From Salinarimonas soli (GTDB lineage: Bacteria; Pseudomonadota; Alphaproteobacteria; Rhizobiales; Beijerinckiaceae), in NCBI RefSeq assembly GCF_008386575.1, contig NZ_VUOA01000043.1, forward strand, positions 1 through 50,174: a stretch of DNA of 50,174 nucleotides, given 5' to 3'. The notes below the pieces were generated by a model. The model was not told where the DNA came from and did no database searches. It was given only the letters and a program-made list of their open reading frames with translations. Position numbers and translations under genes: made by a program. Below, piece after piece: positions 8,724 through 16,326 of the stretch (positions are counted from its first letter, which is position 1; each line of letters begins with the position of its first letter).

Positions 8724-9848
8724 TCACCTACGTTGCCCGTTAAGCAAGCGATCGAAAAGCGCAAGGTAGCCTTCGGCGCATGCTGCAAGAGTGAACTCAC
8801 GACCGCGTGCAGCGAGAAATGCAGGATCGTGCGGCTCGTCGAGTACGTTCGCGATCGCGCGCGCCATGCGAGCCGAATCGCCGACGGGAACAAGCGGCCC
8901 GAAGCGTCCATTGTCAAGGATCTCCGCCGGACCAAAGGGGCAGTCCGTGCTCACGACGGGCGTACCGCATGCGAGTGCCTCAGCTAACACGAGGCCAAAT
9001 CCCTCAAAGCGGGATGCTAGGATTACAACGTTCGCCCGCTTGATAAAAGGTAATGGGTCATCAACGAACCCCGGCATGTCGATTTTATCAGTTATGTTCA
9101 AAGCACGCGCCTGAGCCTCGAGTTGAATCCGCGAGCGCCCCTCGCCGAGGATGAGAAGCCGCGCATCCCGCTCCTGCAAGAGTTTCGCAAATGCGGCGAG
9201 CAGTACCGCATGATCTTTCTGCGGGACGAGGCGTCCGACGGTAAGAAGAAGCGGCAGTCCATTGTCTAGCCAGGGATGTGAAACGTGCGAGGCAGCGCGG
9301 TCGTTGAAATTGTCTGCGATAGCGCCGTTATAGATGATTTCGATGCGGGAATGCTCGAGCTTAGCTATTGATGCTAAATCATCAGCAACTCCTCTCGAAA
9401 CCGCTACGATTGCGTCCGCAGTGGGGGCAAACATGCGGTATAGGAAAGGCAATGTGCGAAAATTCCAGGATGGCGGATGCTGAACCAAGCCTGAGAGTGA
9501 AATGTGCTGACTTATCACTATTTGCGTCCGCGCTCCCGACAGCTTACGTGCAATGAGAGCCATGATGTTCATGTGTTCCATATTTGCGAGAAAAATCTGA
9601 GGCGGCGCCGTGCGCAGCTCGCGGACTAGCAAAGGCAGCGCTTTAAGCTGCCGCGATGCCCCAAGCACCTTCACCTCAACTCCCTCCGGGACACGATCGA
9701 GTAACTCGCCGTTCCGACGATCGAGCAGAAACGTGACTTTCAACCCAGCGGCTACAAAGAAAGGCGCAAGCCCGAGGTGGAGTCGTTCTGCACCGCCGCC
9801 CGAGAGATCTGGGAAATAAACCGTGAGAGACGGATTTTGATTGAGCAT
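8724..9848 (-). CDS. Glycosyltransferase family 4
   Basis: A 374-residue GT-B fold retaining glycosyltransferase. The N-terminus has the donor-loop motif SGGGAERLHL (near residue 16). The C-terminal Rossmann half has TVGRLVPQKDH (near 198) and SRFEGFGLVLAEALACGTPV near 283, which contains the E-x7-E motif of GT4. Length is standard. It acts at the cytoplasmic membrane, adding a sugar to the lipid-linked repeat. ATG 9848 has GAGGG 5 nt upstream. It lies between the VpsF-like and asparagine-synthase-like genes on the same strand with short gaps, suggesting one operon from the GH10 gene at 12481 down to 6870. The donor sugar is not predictable. Confidence 0.9.
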   Translation of the reverse strand: MLNQNPSLTVYFPDLSGGGAERLHLGLAPFFVAAGLKVTFLLDRRNGELLDRVPEGVEVKVLGASRQLKALPLLVRELRTAPPQIFLANMEHMNIMALIARKLSGARTQIVISQHISLSGLVQHPPSWNFRTLPFLYRMFAPTADAIVAVSRGVADDLASIAKLEHSRIEIIYNGAIADNFNDRAASHVSHPWLDNGLPLLLTVGRLVPQKDHAVLLAAFAKLLQERDARLLILGEGRSRIQLEAQARALNITDKIDMPGFVDDPLPFIKRANVVILASRFEGFGLVLAEALACGTPVVSTDCPFGPAEILDNGRFGPLVPVGDSARMARAIANVLDEPHDPAFLAARGREFTLAACAEGYLALFDRLLNGQRR

Positions 9849-9903
9849 CTAACCCTCTTTAACATTATAGTCTGTCGCGAACCTGCTCAAGGTTTACGCC
9901 GGT

Positions 9904-11250
9904 CTACCAAGGATTACCAAGTTGTTTTGGCATGCCCTTCCCTACCGGACTGTTCACACGTCGGACTCGATGTTCACCATGTCCAAGTACCGCCAGAATT
10001 ACTACCAATGAGGCCGCAAACAGAGTAGTCTTTCCTGATAAACTTACCGAAACGGCAGCATTTGCGAAGATGAATAGAATGATCAGCCATCCGGCTGGTT
10101 GCGTCATGCGCACGGCGCTTTGCGAGATCAGAAATAACGCGGGCATGAATACCGCAAATCCGATTAGTCCATACAGAAGTATGAAATTGAGGAAAAAACT
10201 TTCGATTCCGTAGGGTGTTTTGTAGCGCACCGAAAGTTCAGCTATGTATTCGGATGGCAGACCAAACACCAGATTACCGAACGGTTGGTCTTGGATGATT
10301 TGTAAGGCGATATAGCGAGTGAAGGCGCTTCCGTGATCCTGATCCCAGCGATCGAGGAATTGATCAGCCAGTCCACCAACCGCAACGAGAGAGCCGAATA
10401 GAACAATGCTCACAGGCACAATGATAATCACTGGATAGATATGTGAGGCGACACGAAAACCAGAAACAATCTTTATGAGATTGCCTGCAAGATAGATCAT
10501 GGTTACTGCCGCACAGAACACAAGTGCCGCGCGGCCGCCGAAAGCAACCAAGCCGACGCTACTCCACCCGATCGTAAAAATTCGAAAGAACGGACTAGTT
10601 AGTTGTTTGGTTACTAGGCAAGCTAAGAGATACACCCCGGTGAGCGCCGCGCCAGTCAATGGATGGCCAGAAAGAGCACTCGGCCGCCAGTCGTAGAGAC
10701 CCACTGTGATGCCCAGGTCAGGACGAAAGTAAATGCTTGGCAGAATGCGCCAGCCGCTCACTAGCTCGAATATTGCCAGGGCTGTATTTGCCGCCATGTA
10801 AATGTGGATAGTCGCCGACAAACCGCTGAGGTCTGCTCGTGTTGAGGCGCCGGACAAGATTATTATAAAAGCCGGGAGAAGAAAAGTATCGACAATCGGA
10901 GAGATAGGAGTTTCACAGAAAATTGCAACGTATAATAGAAATAAAGTAAATAAAATGAAATATATGAGCATACCGGCGTTTCGAATGAGAGATGATAGAA
11001 TCGCTCGTCCGCCAGAACTCAGCGTCAGCAGAGCAGTGCCGGCGATGGCGCAGTATGTTCCTGGATGTATCTTTTCAAAAATACTACCTCCCGGAGTAGC
11101 GTAGTTTAATCCGATCAAGCGGAAGATTGGTGGTGGGAGAAAACATATCAGAACAGTTGTGACGAGAAGTAGACGGCCAGCGGCCGTGCTAACCGGAGCG
11201 AGGCGGACAGCGTTATTATCGGGAGTGCTGGCGGCATTTGACGGTTTCAT
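9904..11250 (-). CDS. VpsF-like polysaccharide polymerase (Wzy-type membrane protein)
   Basis: A 448-residue polytopic membrane protein with about ten to twelve hydrophobic segments, a long periplasmic loop after the middle of the protein and a FEKIHPGTY motif near residue 55. I recognise it as similar to VpsF-type EPS biosynthesis proteins; these and Wzy polymerases share topology but little sequence. Inferred role: linking repeat units in the periplasm. A second O-antigen-ligase-type protein is encoded at 29753-31165, so the locus has two polymerase/ligase candidates. ATG 11250 lacks a strong ribosome binding site; GTG 11346, overlapping the GH10 gene's 3' end, is an alternative that would couple the two genes. 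Base composition is clearly AT-richer than the flanking EPS genes. Confidence 0.78.
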   Translation of the reverse strand: MKPSNAASTPDNNAVRLAPVSTAAGRLLLVTTVLICFLPPPIFRLIGLNYATPGGSIFEKIHPGTYCAIAGTALLTLSSGGRAILSSLIRNAGMLIYFILFTLFLLYVAIFCETPISPIVDTFLLPAFIIILSGASTRADLSGLSATIHIYMAANTALAIFELVSGWRILPSIYFRPDLGITVGLYDWRPSALSGHPLTGAALTGVYLLACLVTKQLTSPFFRIFTIGWSSVGLVAFGGRAALVFCAAVTMIYLAGNLIKIVSGFRVASHIYPVIIIVPVSIVLFGSLVAVGGLADQFLDRWDQDHGSAFTRYIALQIIQDQPFGNLVFGLPSEYIAELSVRYKTPYGIESFFLNFILLYGLIGFAVFMPALFLISQSAVRMTQPAGWLIILFIFANAAVSVSLSGKTTLFAASLVVILAVLGHGEHRVRRVNSPVGKGMPKQLGNPW

Positions 11251-11314
11251 AGCTAGAAGTATACACGCCGTGCGGCGCGTTCCTCGCGTTTTCAGAGTGG
11301 GAGACGAAGATTTG

Positions 11315-12481
11315 TTAACGCCTAGATCGCCGATCGGGTGCTGCACTCAAGCACGACGCCAGCGCTTCCCAGAGCGGCTTCCGTTTGTAATTTTCATCAA
11401 GGGGAAGACTACGAGCGCGGACGCCTGCAGGCCGTGCGAAACGCGGCTCATTTAGCCAAGTATAGCGGTCTGTAAGGCCCCAAGTGAGGACTCCGGTAAC
11501 GGCCTTTTCGTCAAGTATCACATCAAGCACACGCTTTGCGTGTTCGGCTACTGCCTTATCCCTTGTTCCGATATCGGGATCAAGCTTAGTGTCGTTGACG
11601 TCGAACTCAGTCACTACGATGCTTAATCCCATCGAAGCAACTTCGCTAAGAAAATCGCGCAGAAGTTTCGGGTTAAACGGATTCCCCGCAGTCAAATGAG
11701 ATTGGGTTCCGAAACCATCAATGAGCCCCTCTTCCCTTAATGATCGGAGCAATGGAAGCAAAGCTTTACGCCGAGCACGATCTCGGAAATTGTCGTACTC
11801 AATCCCGAAGTCGTTGTAAACTAGTTTAACATTCGGGTCAAATTCGCGAGCAGCGCGAAATGCGGCGACAACGAATGTGGCTCCAAACTCTTGGAACAAC
11901 AACGAGTTACGAAAGCCGTTTGGCAAGTTGTCATAGTTTTGAATAGCCTCGTTCACGACGTCCCATTCTTCTATTCTGCCACTGTATCTTTTCAAAACGG
12001 AGCGCACATGCCGCTCGATAACTGAGATGCCTTCGCGCCTGAATGCTTCAGGCGCCCACGCCGGAAGGGCTTCGTGCCAAACCGCGGTGTGACCACGTAT
12101 TTTCAGTCCATGTTCGATCGCGAAGTTCGTTACGATGTCGGTTTTAGAGAAATCGTATCTACCTCGCTCGCGCTCGATGTGCCCCCACTTGAGTTCATAC
12201 TCGTGTACGACGGACGCGCACTCCTGCAAAATGGCGGAGCGGAACGACGGATCCTCCTGTAACTGACGTGAGTGAACGGCTGTACCGAAAGTGAGACCTC
12301 GGCTGGCTGCGCGTGTTTGGAGCCCGTCCTCGATGGCGTTAGCTGGGCTTACGAAATTAGATGCTGCAAACAGCAGGCCCGCTCTTAGCACATCTCGACG
12401 ATTGGGGGAGATTGCTGATGGCAGGTTGTCCGCTGAACTTTCCGATATCTTTGAATAAACCGAACTGGTTGGGTCTCGCAT
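11315..12481 (-). CDS. Glycoside hydrolase family 10 (endo-1,4-beta-xylanase-like), Tat-exported
   Basis: A 388-residue GH10 protein. Residues 28-50 are a twin-arginine signal (RRDVLRAGLLFAASNFVSPA), so it is folded before export. The (beta/alpha)8 domain has RGHTAVWHEALPAW near 129-142, the acid/base Glu178 in WDVVNEA, and the nucleophile Glu292 in VVTEFDV (the family usually has TELD). GH10 enzymes cleave beta-1,4-xylan and related beta-1,4-glycans with retention. Start ATG 12481 is preferred over upstream frames because GGGAG lies 6 nt upstream. First gene of the AT-richer minus-strand operon. Inside an EPS locus it more likely trims or depolymerises the cell's own polymer than digests plant xylan (inference). 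Confidence 0.92.
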   Translation of the reverse strand: MRDPTSSVYSKISESSADNLPSAISPNRRDVLRAGLLFAASNFVSPANAIEDGLQTRAASRGLTFGTAVHSRQLQEDPSFRSAILQECASVVHEYELKWGHIERERGRYDFSKTDIVTNFAIEHGLKIRGHTAVWHEALPAWAPEAFRREGISVIERHVRSVLKRYSGRIEEWDVVNEAIQNYDNLPNGFRNSLLFQEFGATFVVAAFRAAREFDPNVKLVYNDFGIEYDNFRDRARRKALLPLLRSLREEGLIDGFGTQSHLTAGNPFNPKLLRDFLSEVASMGLSIVVTEFDVNDTKLDPDIGTRDKAVAEHAKRVLDVILDEKAVTGVLTWGLTDRYTWLNEPRFARPAGVRARSLPLDENYKRKPLWEALASCLSAAPDRRSRR

Positions 12482-12654
12482 CTTATCTCCCACTCTCGTT
12501 TGGCAGCACGTGGCGTGTTCCTCCGCTCTATAGGTGGTTAACAAGGACCGCGTCTAGGGCCTGTCCGCAGTCAAGCCGTCCCAGGGCCTCTTAGTGCCTG
12601 AGCGGGTTGTCCTCTGGGTGGGACCGGAGGTGAGCGACGCTATCGGGCAGGAAA

Positions 12655-13176
12655 TGGGCGGTATTGGAGCCGCTGGTTGAGGCCGGTTACCCGCACTCCA
12701 AGGTGCCGCCCTCCAACCTGCGCCGGACATACGTGAAGCGCTTGGCCACCTCATCCTGAGCCTGTCGAAGGACACGTGGCGGCTTTGGAACCAAGGCCTG
12801 CGTGATCGCCGACGGCACGGGGCGGGCGGTCGCCTTCACGGTCACGCCAAGATAGAAGCACGAGCTCCGAGAGGCCATCCCGCTGCTGGACGCCTTGCCA
12901 GGCGTGCCGCCGTGGGTCGTGGCCGATCGCGTCTACTCGAGCCATGCGTTCCGCGAGCACCTCCGCCAGCGAGGCGCGAACCCAGTTATCCCAGCCAGGC
13001 GCAACGAGGGCTCGCTCGCCTGCCCGGACTGGGCCTACAACAACTGCAACATGGTCGAGCGCCTCTGGGCGAGGCTGAAGGAGTGGCGGGCGGTCGCGAC
13101 CCGCTACGAGGTGACCGCCACGTCCGTCATGGGCGTCCCGTGCCTCGCCGCAGCCCTCGACTGGATAAGGCGCAAA
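12655..13176 (+). pseudogene. IS5-family transposase relic
   Basis: One plus-strand frame carries pieces of an IS5-type transposase: WAVLEPLVEAGYPHSKVPPS (12655-12714), then GGFGTKACVIADGTGRA (from 12778) and WVVADRVYSSHAFREHLRQR, ending in VERLWARLKEWRAVATRYE (about 13051-13107). In-frame stops occur at about 12757-12759 (TGA) and 12853-12855 (TAG), and roughly 70 residues between the first two pieces are gone, replaced by the repeat at 12749-12773. It is dead. It separates the two GH10 genes and abuts an IS3 relic on the other strand. Confidence 0.82.
12749..12773. repeat. Short REP-like sequence inside the IS5 relic
   Basis: CCTCATCCTGAGCCTGTCGA and the following AGGAC resemble the interspersed palindromic repeats (CTCATCCTGAG...TCGAAGGA) common between genes in this bacterial group. 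A related, larger element lies at 49756-49922. Here the repeat sits exactly where the middle of the IS5 transposase is missing, and it supplies the in-frame TGA. Confidence 0.55.
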
Positions 13177-13182
13177 CAGGCC

Positions 13183-13431
13183 CTAGTCCGACTTAAGCTC
13201 GCCATACTCCTGGCGCCAATGATAGCAGGTCACCTCGGTCACTCCACTGGAGCGCACGGTCTCAACGACGCTCTCGCGCTTTGGGACCAGCACATCCACC
13301 TGGCTCAGCCTCGCACCAATCTCTTCAGGCCGCGAGATTGGGTGGATCACTTCTTGAACGCCCTCAATAGCGGTCCCACGCGCGAGGAAGCTGACATGCC
13401 CACGCCAGGTGCAGACGACATGCTCACCGAA
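13183..13431 (-). pseudogene. IS3-group OrfA fragment fused to an unrelated open frame
   Basis: On the minus strand, an 83-codon frame with no ATG ends at 13183. Its second half, from EEIGARLSQVDVLV through GVTEVTCYHWRQEYGELKSD, is the N-terminal helix-turn-helix part of IS3-group OrfA (canonical VTEVTYYRWRxEYGGLK), cut off right after LKSD where the leucine zipper should begin. The preceding 30 codons are not IS-like. It lies tail to tail with the IS5 relic, only 6 bp away. Confidence 0.7.
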
Positions 13432-13683
13432 CTAGCAAAGCTTGAGCGCTAGGAGTGACGTGCCGCTTCTCGCCGCGAGGAGCTCCTGCTCCACTTGTGG
13501 GCCATGATCGAGAGTCCCACTGGATGCGAGTGACGCGCGGCATCATGTTAAGAGCCCTTAAGCCACCGTTTGAGTGTCAATCCGAAAGATCATCGGCTTC
13601 GTTCCTGTTCGGGGAACTCCAGCGAAGACTTGCAGGCCATTTAGTGGCGTTTGGAGAACGCAACCTACACCTGCTCGTCGCTC

Positions 13684-14820
13684 TTAACGGGCGGGGGCCG
13701 CCACGAGAGCTTGCGCGATGGCTTCACGCATGGGTTTGGGCCGATCACCGTCACCATAGGGCAGGGAGCGCGGCGGGAGGCCGTCAGGCCGGGGCAGGTA
13801 GATCGAGACGGCCGTGTACCGGTCCGAGAGGTTCCAGGTCAGGAGGTCCCGGACAGCCTTATTGTCGAGGGTGACATCGAGGTAGCGCCGGACGGCGTCC
13901 GCCGTCTTGCGGTCGCGGGTGCCGGGGTCGGCCGGGAGCTTCTGGTCCGCAACGTCGAGTTCTGTGAGGTGCAGCCTCAAGCCCAGGTCTGACGCCCGCT
14001 GCAGGAACGCGGCCCAGCCCCGCTCATCGACGTCGTCCCGGGACGCATCAAGGTGGCTCTGTACCCCGAAGGCCTGGACCGGGGCCCCGCTGCGCACCAG
14101 GCCCTCCAGGAGTTGGAGGAGCCTCGCCCGGCGGGTTTCGAAGTAGCGCCCCGCGTAGGGGCCGATCCAATCATTATAAACCAATTCAGCCCCGGGGGCG
14201 GCCTCCCGCGCGATCCAGAAAGCCTTCCCGACATAGGAGGGGCCCATAGCCTCCAGGAACACGTTGCGCCTGAGGCCGTCGGGCCGCCCGTCTTCGGGCA
14301 GGACGACCTCGTTCATGACATCCCAGGACGATACGCCCCGGCCGAAGTGGCCGCACACCAGCCGGATGTGGTCCTCGAGGACCCTCTCGGCCGAGGTCCT
14401 CGCGATTTCCTGTGGCACCCAAGCCGACAACGCCTCCTGGAAGAACAGGGTGTGGCCCCGGACGCGCATGCCGTGTGACTGGCCGAACGCCACGATCTGG
14501 TCGGCGACCGAGAAGTCGGCCTGTGCCGGCGTCGGGCGCAGCATGCCCCACTTGAAGTGGTTCTCCGCCACGATGACGTTGCACTCGCGGGCGACGAGGG
14601 CCGCGTAGGACGGGTCCGTCAGGACGTTCGTGTTGACTGCGGTCCCAAATGATAGCCCCCGGCCAGCGGCAAGTGCGTGGAGGGGTGTTGCCGACACGTC
14701 GCGTCCTAGGGCGGGGGCCGGGCCCAGGGCGGCGGCCGCGGACGCCGTGAGCACTCCGCGGCGGGTCATGCCTGTCCTCGGCCGGGTCGGTCCCTTGGGG
14801 CGTTCAGTGTCGTCTGTCAT
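13684..14820 (-). CDS. Second GH10 glycosidase, Tat-exported, with altered active-site motif
   Basis: A 378-residue GH10 protein with a twin-arginine signal (RRGVLTASAAAALGPAPALG, 20-39). Acid/base Glu171 (WDVMNEV) and nucleophile Glu287 (LTELDV) are present, so hydrolysis is likely retained. Where GH10 has RGHTLVWH near the substrate cleft, this protein has RGHTLFFQEALSAW (121-134): the Trp and His are replaced by Phe and Gln, while the first GH10 at 11315-12481 keeps WH. This may shift substrate preference. ATG 14820 has GGAG 5 nt upstream; the open frame upstream to 15063 is not family-like. Composition is GC-rich like the rest of the locus, unlike its paralogue, so the two are probably not a recent tandem duplication. 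Confidence 0.92.
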   Translation of the reverse strand: MTDDTERPKGPTRPRTGMTRRGVLTASAAAALGPAPALGRDVSATPLHALAAGRGLSFGTAVNTNVLTDPSYAALVARECNVIVAENHFKWGMLRPTPAQADFSVADQIVAFGQSHGMRVRGHTLFFQEALSAWVPQEIARTSAERVLEDHIRLVCGHFGRGVSSWDVMNEVVLPEDGRPDGLRRNVFLEAMGPSYVGKAFWIAREAAPGAELVYNDWIGPYAGRYFETRRARLLQLLEGLVRSGAPVQAFGVQSHLDASRDDVDERGWAAFLQRASDLGLRLHLTELDVADQKLPADPGTRDRKTADAVRRYLDVTLDNKAVRDLLTWNLSDRYTAVSIYLPRPDGLPPRSLPYGDGDRPKPMREAIAQALVAAPAR

Positions 14821-15208
14821 GCGTGCTCCGGGTTCCTTGGAAAAGCGGGTTAATGAGGCAACGTCCAGCGCGAGCCTGGGGCGCAGGCGTGTGAAAATGT
14901 ACCAGCGCGCACGGTGAGACTGCCGTGCCCGGCCCCGAGGAAGCGAGGGGCTAGTCGCGTGAGCCCGGATCGCGGCCGGCCGGGGCTGCAATCGGCTGCC
15001 CTGGGGTTCAAGGTCGTTCAGGCGGTCACAACCCGCACAGGCCAGTAAAGTTGCGCCCTCCACCGCCTCCTGATCTGCGGATGTTCGCGCCCGTTTGGAA
15101 GAGCAGACGAGGTTTCTTCCTCAGGTTGCGCCTCGGACGTAAGTTGATCAATACTACTTGTATGGGACCGAGATGACAATGGGCGCACAATTACGGAATA
15201 TAAACTCA

Positions 15209-15227
15209 GGTTAAGAAAATATTAACC
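15209..15227. promoter_or_regulatory. Inverted repeat GGTTAA-N7-TTAACC in the GH10/WecG intergenic region
   Basis: The 592 bp between the divergent GH10 (start 14820) and WecG/TagA-type gene (start 15413) include an AT-rich island at about 15140-15235 with this symmetric site. It lies about 185 bp before the downstream start. AT-rich islands with dyads in GC-rich genomes are often regulator or promoter sites. No other gene is seen in this gap. Confidence 0.35.
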
Positions 15228-15412
15228 ATACTATACGCAGGGGCGCGGCCAATATTTGTGAATTCCCTGGAACCATAGGCGGCCGACCCCGTTTCTGGAG
15301 GCGAGCCTTGCCGCGCCGGCTTGGCACGACCCCACACGCAGTGGGTCCTCCATGCGCGTCCGCGCCCCGAACCAGCACGCCCCGAGGCGGGAAAATAGAA
15401 GGACTGTGGTGC

Positions 15413-16324
15413 ATGGTCGTGCCCAACGCCCGGCGTCTCGTTCTGACTGGGGGATCCGCACTCCACCAAACAAAGGCAGAGGACCCAAGGCTGAGCCAGG
15501 TTTTCCGGCGCTTTGTCATCATCGACAGTGAGCGCGAGAAGGCCGCCCTCCTCAAGCAGCTCACGAACCCGACCCGGCCGACGGTCCTGGGCTTCCTCAA
15601 CGCTCACGCCGTGAATCTTTGCTGGAGCCAACCTGCATCCCGGCAGGCCTTTGAGAAGGCGGACATCCTCCTCCGCGACGGCGCCGGCATGGCCATTCTC
15701 TGTCGCCGGCTGGGCCTCGGCCCCGGGCTCAACATGAACGGCACCGACTTCATCCCGGAGATCCTCGCCGCCCGCCCCGGCCGGCGGATTGCACTGTTTG
15801 GAAGCGAGCCGGCCCTCGTCGCGAAGGCGTCTGAAACCCTCACGGGCCGCGGGCAGGACATCGTCGGCGCCCTCGACGGCTTTCAGCCCCCGCAGCGCTA
15901 CGTGGACGAGGCCCGCCGCCTCCACCCCGACATCATCGTACTCTCGCTTGGAATGCCCCGGCAGGAGCAACTCGCGGCCACCCTGCGCCAGGAATTGCCG
16001 CATCCCTGCCTGATCATCAATGCCGGGGCGCTCATCGACTTCATCGCGGGCCGGGTCCGCCGGGCGCCCCCCATCCTCCGCCGCTTGGGCTTGGAGTGGG
16101 CCTACCGCCTTCTGAATGAACCCGTGCGTCTCTTCCATCGGTACGTGATCGGCAACCCATTATTCCTTGTCCGCGTGCATCTTCTCGCCGCAGCGGCGAA
16201 GCGGGGGGATGGCCAAGCGCCGGGCCCGGCGGCCCCAAGCCCCGGGCGCTCCCCCGTCAACGGCATGCCAGCCGGGGGCAAGCGCCGTCGGAGGGCGATC
16301 GTCTCCGCGAGGGAAACGGCCTGA
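15413..16324 (+). CDS. WecG/TagA/CpsF-family glycosyltransferase (GT26, GumM-like)
   Basis: A 303-residue GT26 protein. Seen: TVLGFLNAHAVNLCW near 45-60, ADILLRDGAGMAILCRRLG near 74-92, NGTDFIPEIL near 102, IALFGSEP near 118, and SLGMPRQEQL near 173-182, the family's hallmark GxPxQE motif. Members transfer ManNAc (WecG/TagA) or glucose/GlcA-type sugars (GumM) to a lipid-linked acceptor at the membrane surface. ATG 15413 is chosen because the family begins after it and GAAGGA lies about 10 nt upstream. The last 50 residues are a basic, proline-rich extension of unknown use. It heads a plus-strand unit, with the next gene 2 bp downstream. Confidence 0.88.
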   Translation: MVVPNARRLVLTGGSALHQTKAEDPRLSQVFRRFVIIDSEREKAALLKQLTNPTRPTVLGFLNAHAVNLCWSQPASRQAFEKADILLRDGAGMAILCRRLGLGPGLNMNGTDFIPEILAARPGRRIALFGSEPALVAKASETLTGRGQDIVGALDGFQPPQRYVDEARRLHPDIIVLSLGMPRQEQLAATLRQELPHPCLIINAGALIDFIAGRVRRAPPILRRLGLEWAYRLLNEPVRLFHRYVIGNPLFLVRVHLLAAAAKRGDGQAPGPAAPSPGRSPVNGMPAGGKRRRRAIVSARETA

Positions 16325-16326
16325 GC

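Noticed and set aside
12895-13452. 185-codon plus-strand frame read as one protein
   Set aside because: Its first half is the IS5 transposase C-terminus and its second half runs antisense to an IS3 OrfA fragment; it is a chance continuation.
13684-15063. Longer version of the second GH10 from 15063
   Set aside because: The extra 81 residues are Arg/Pro-rich and precede a clear Tat signal; ATG 14820 has a good ribosome binding site.
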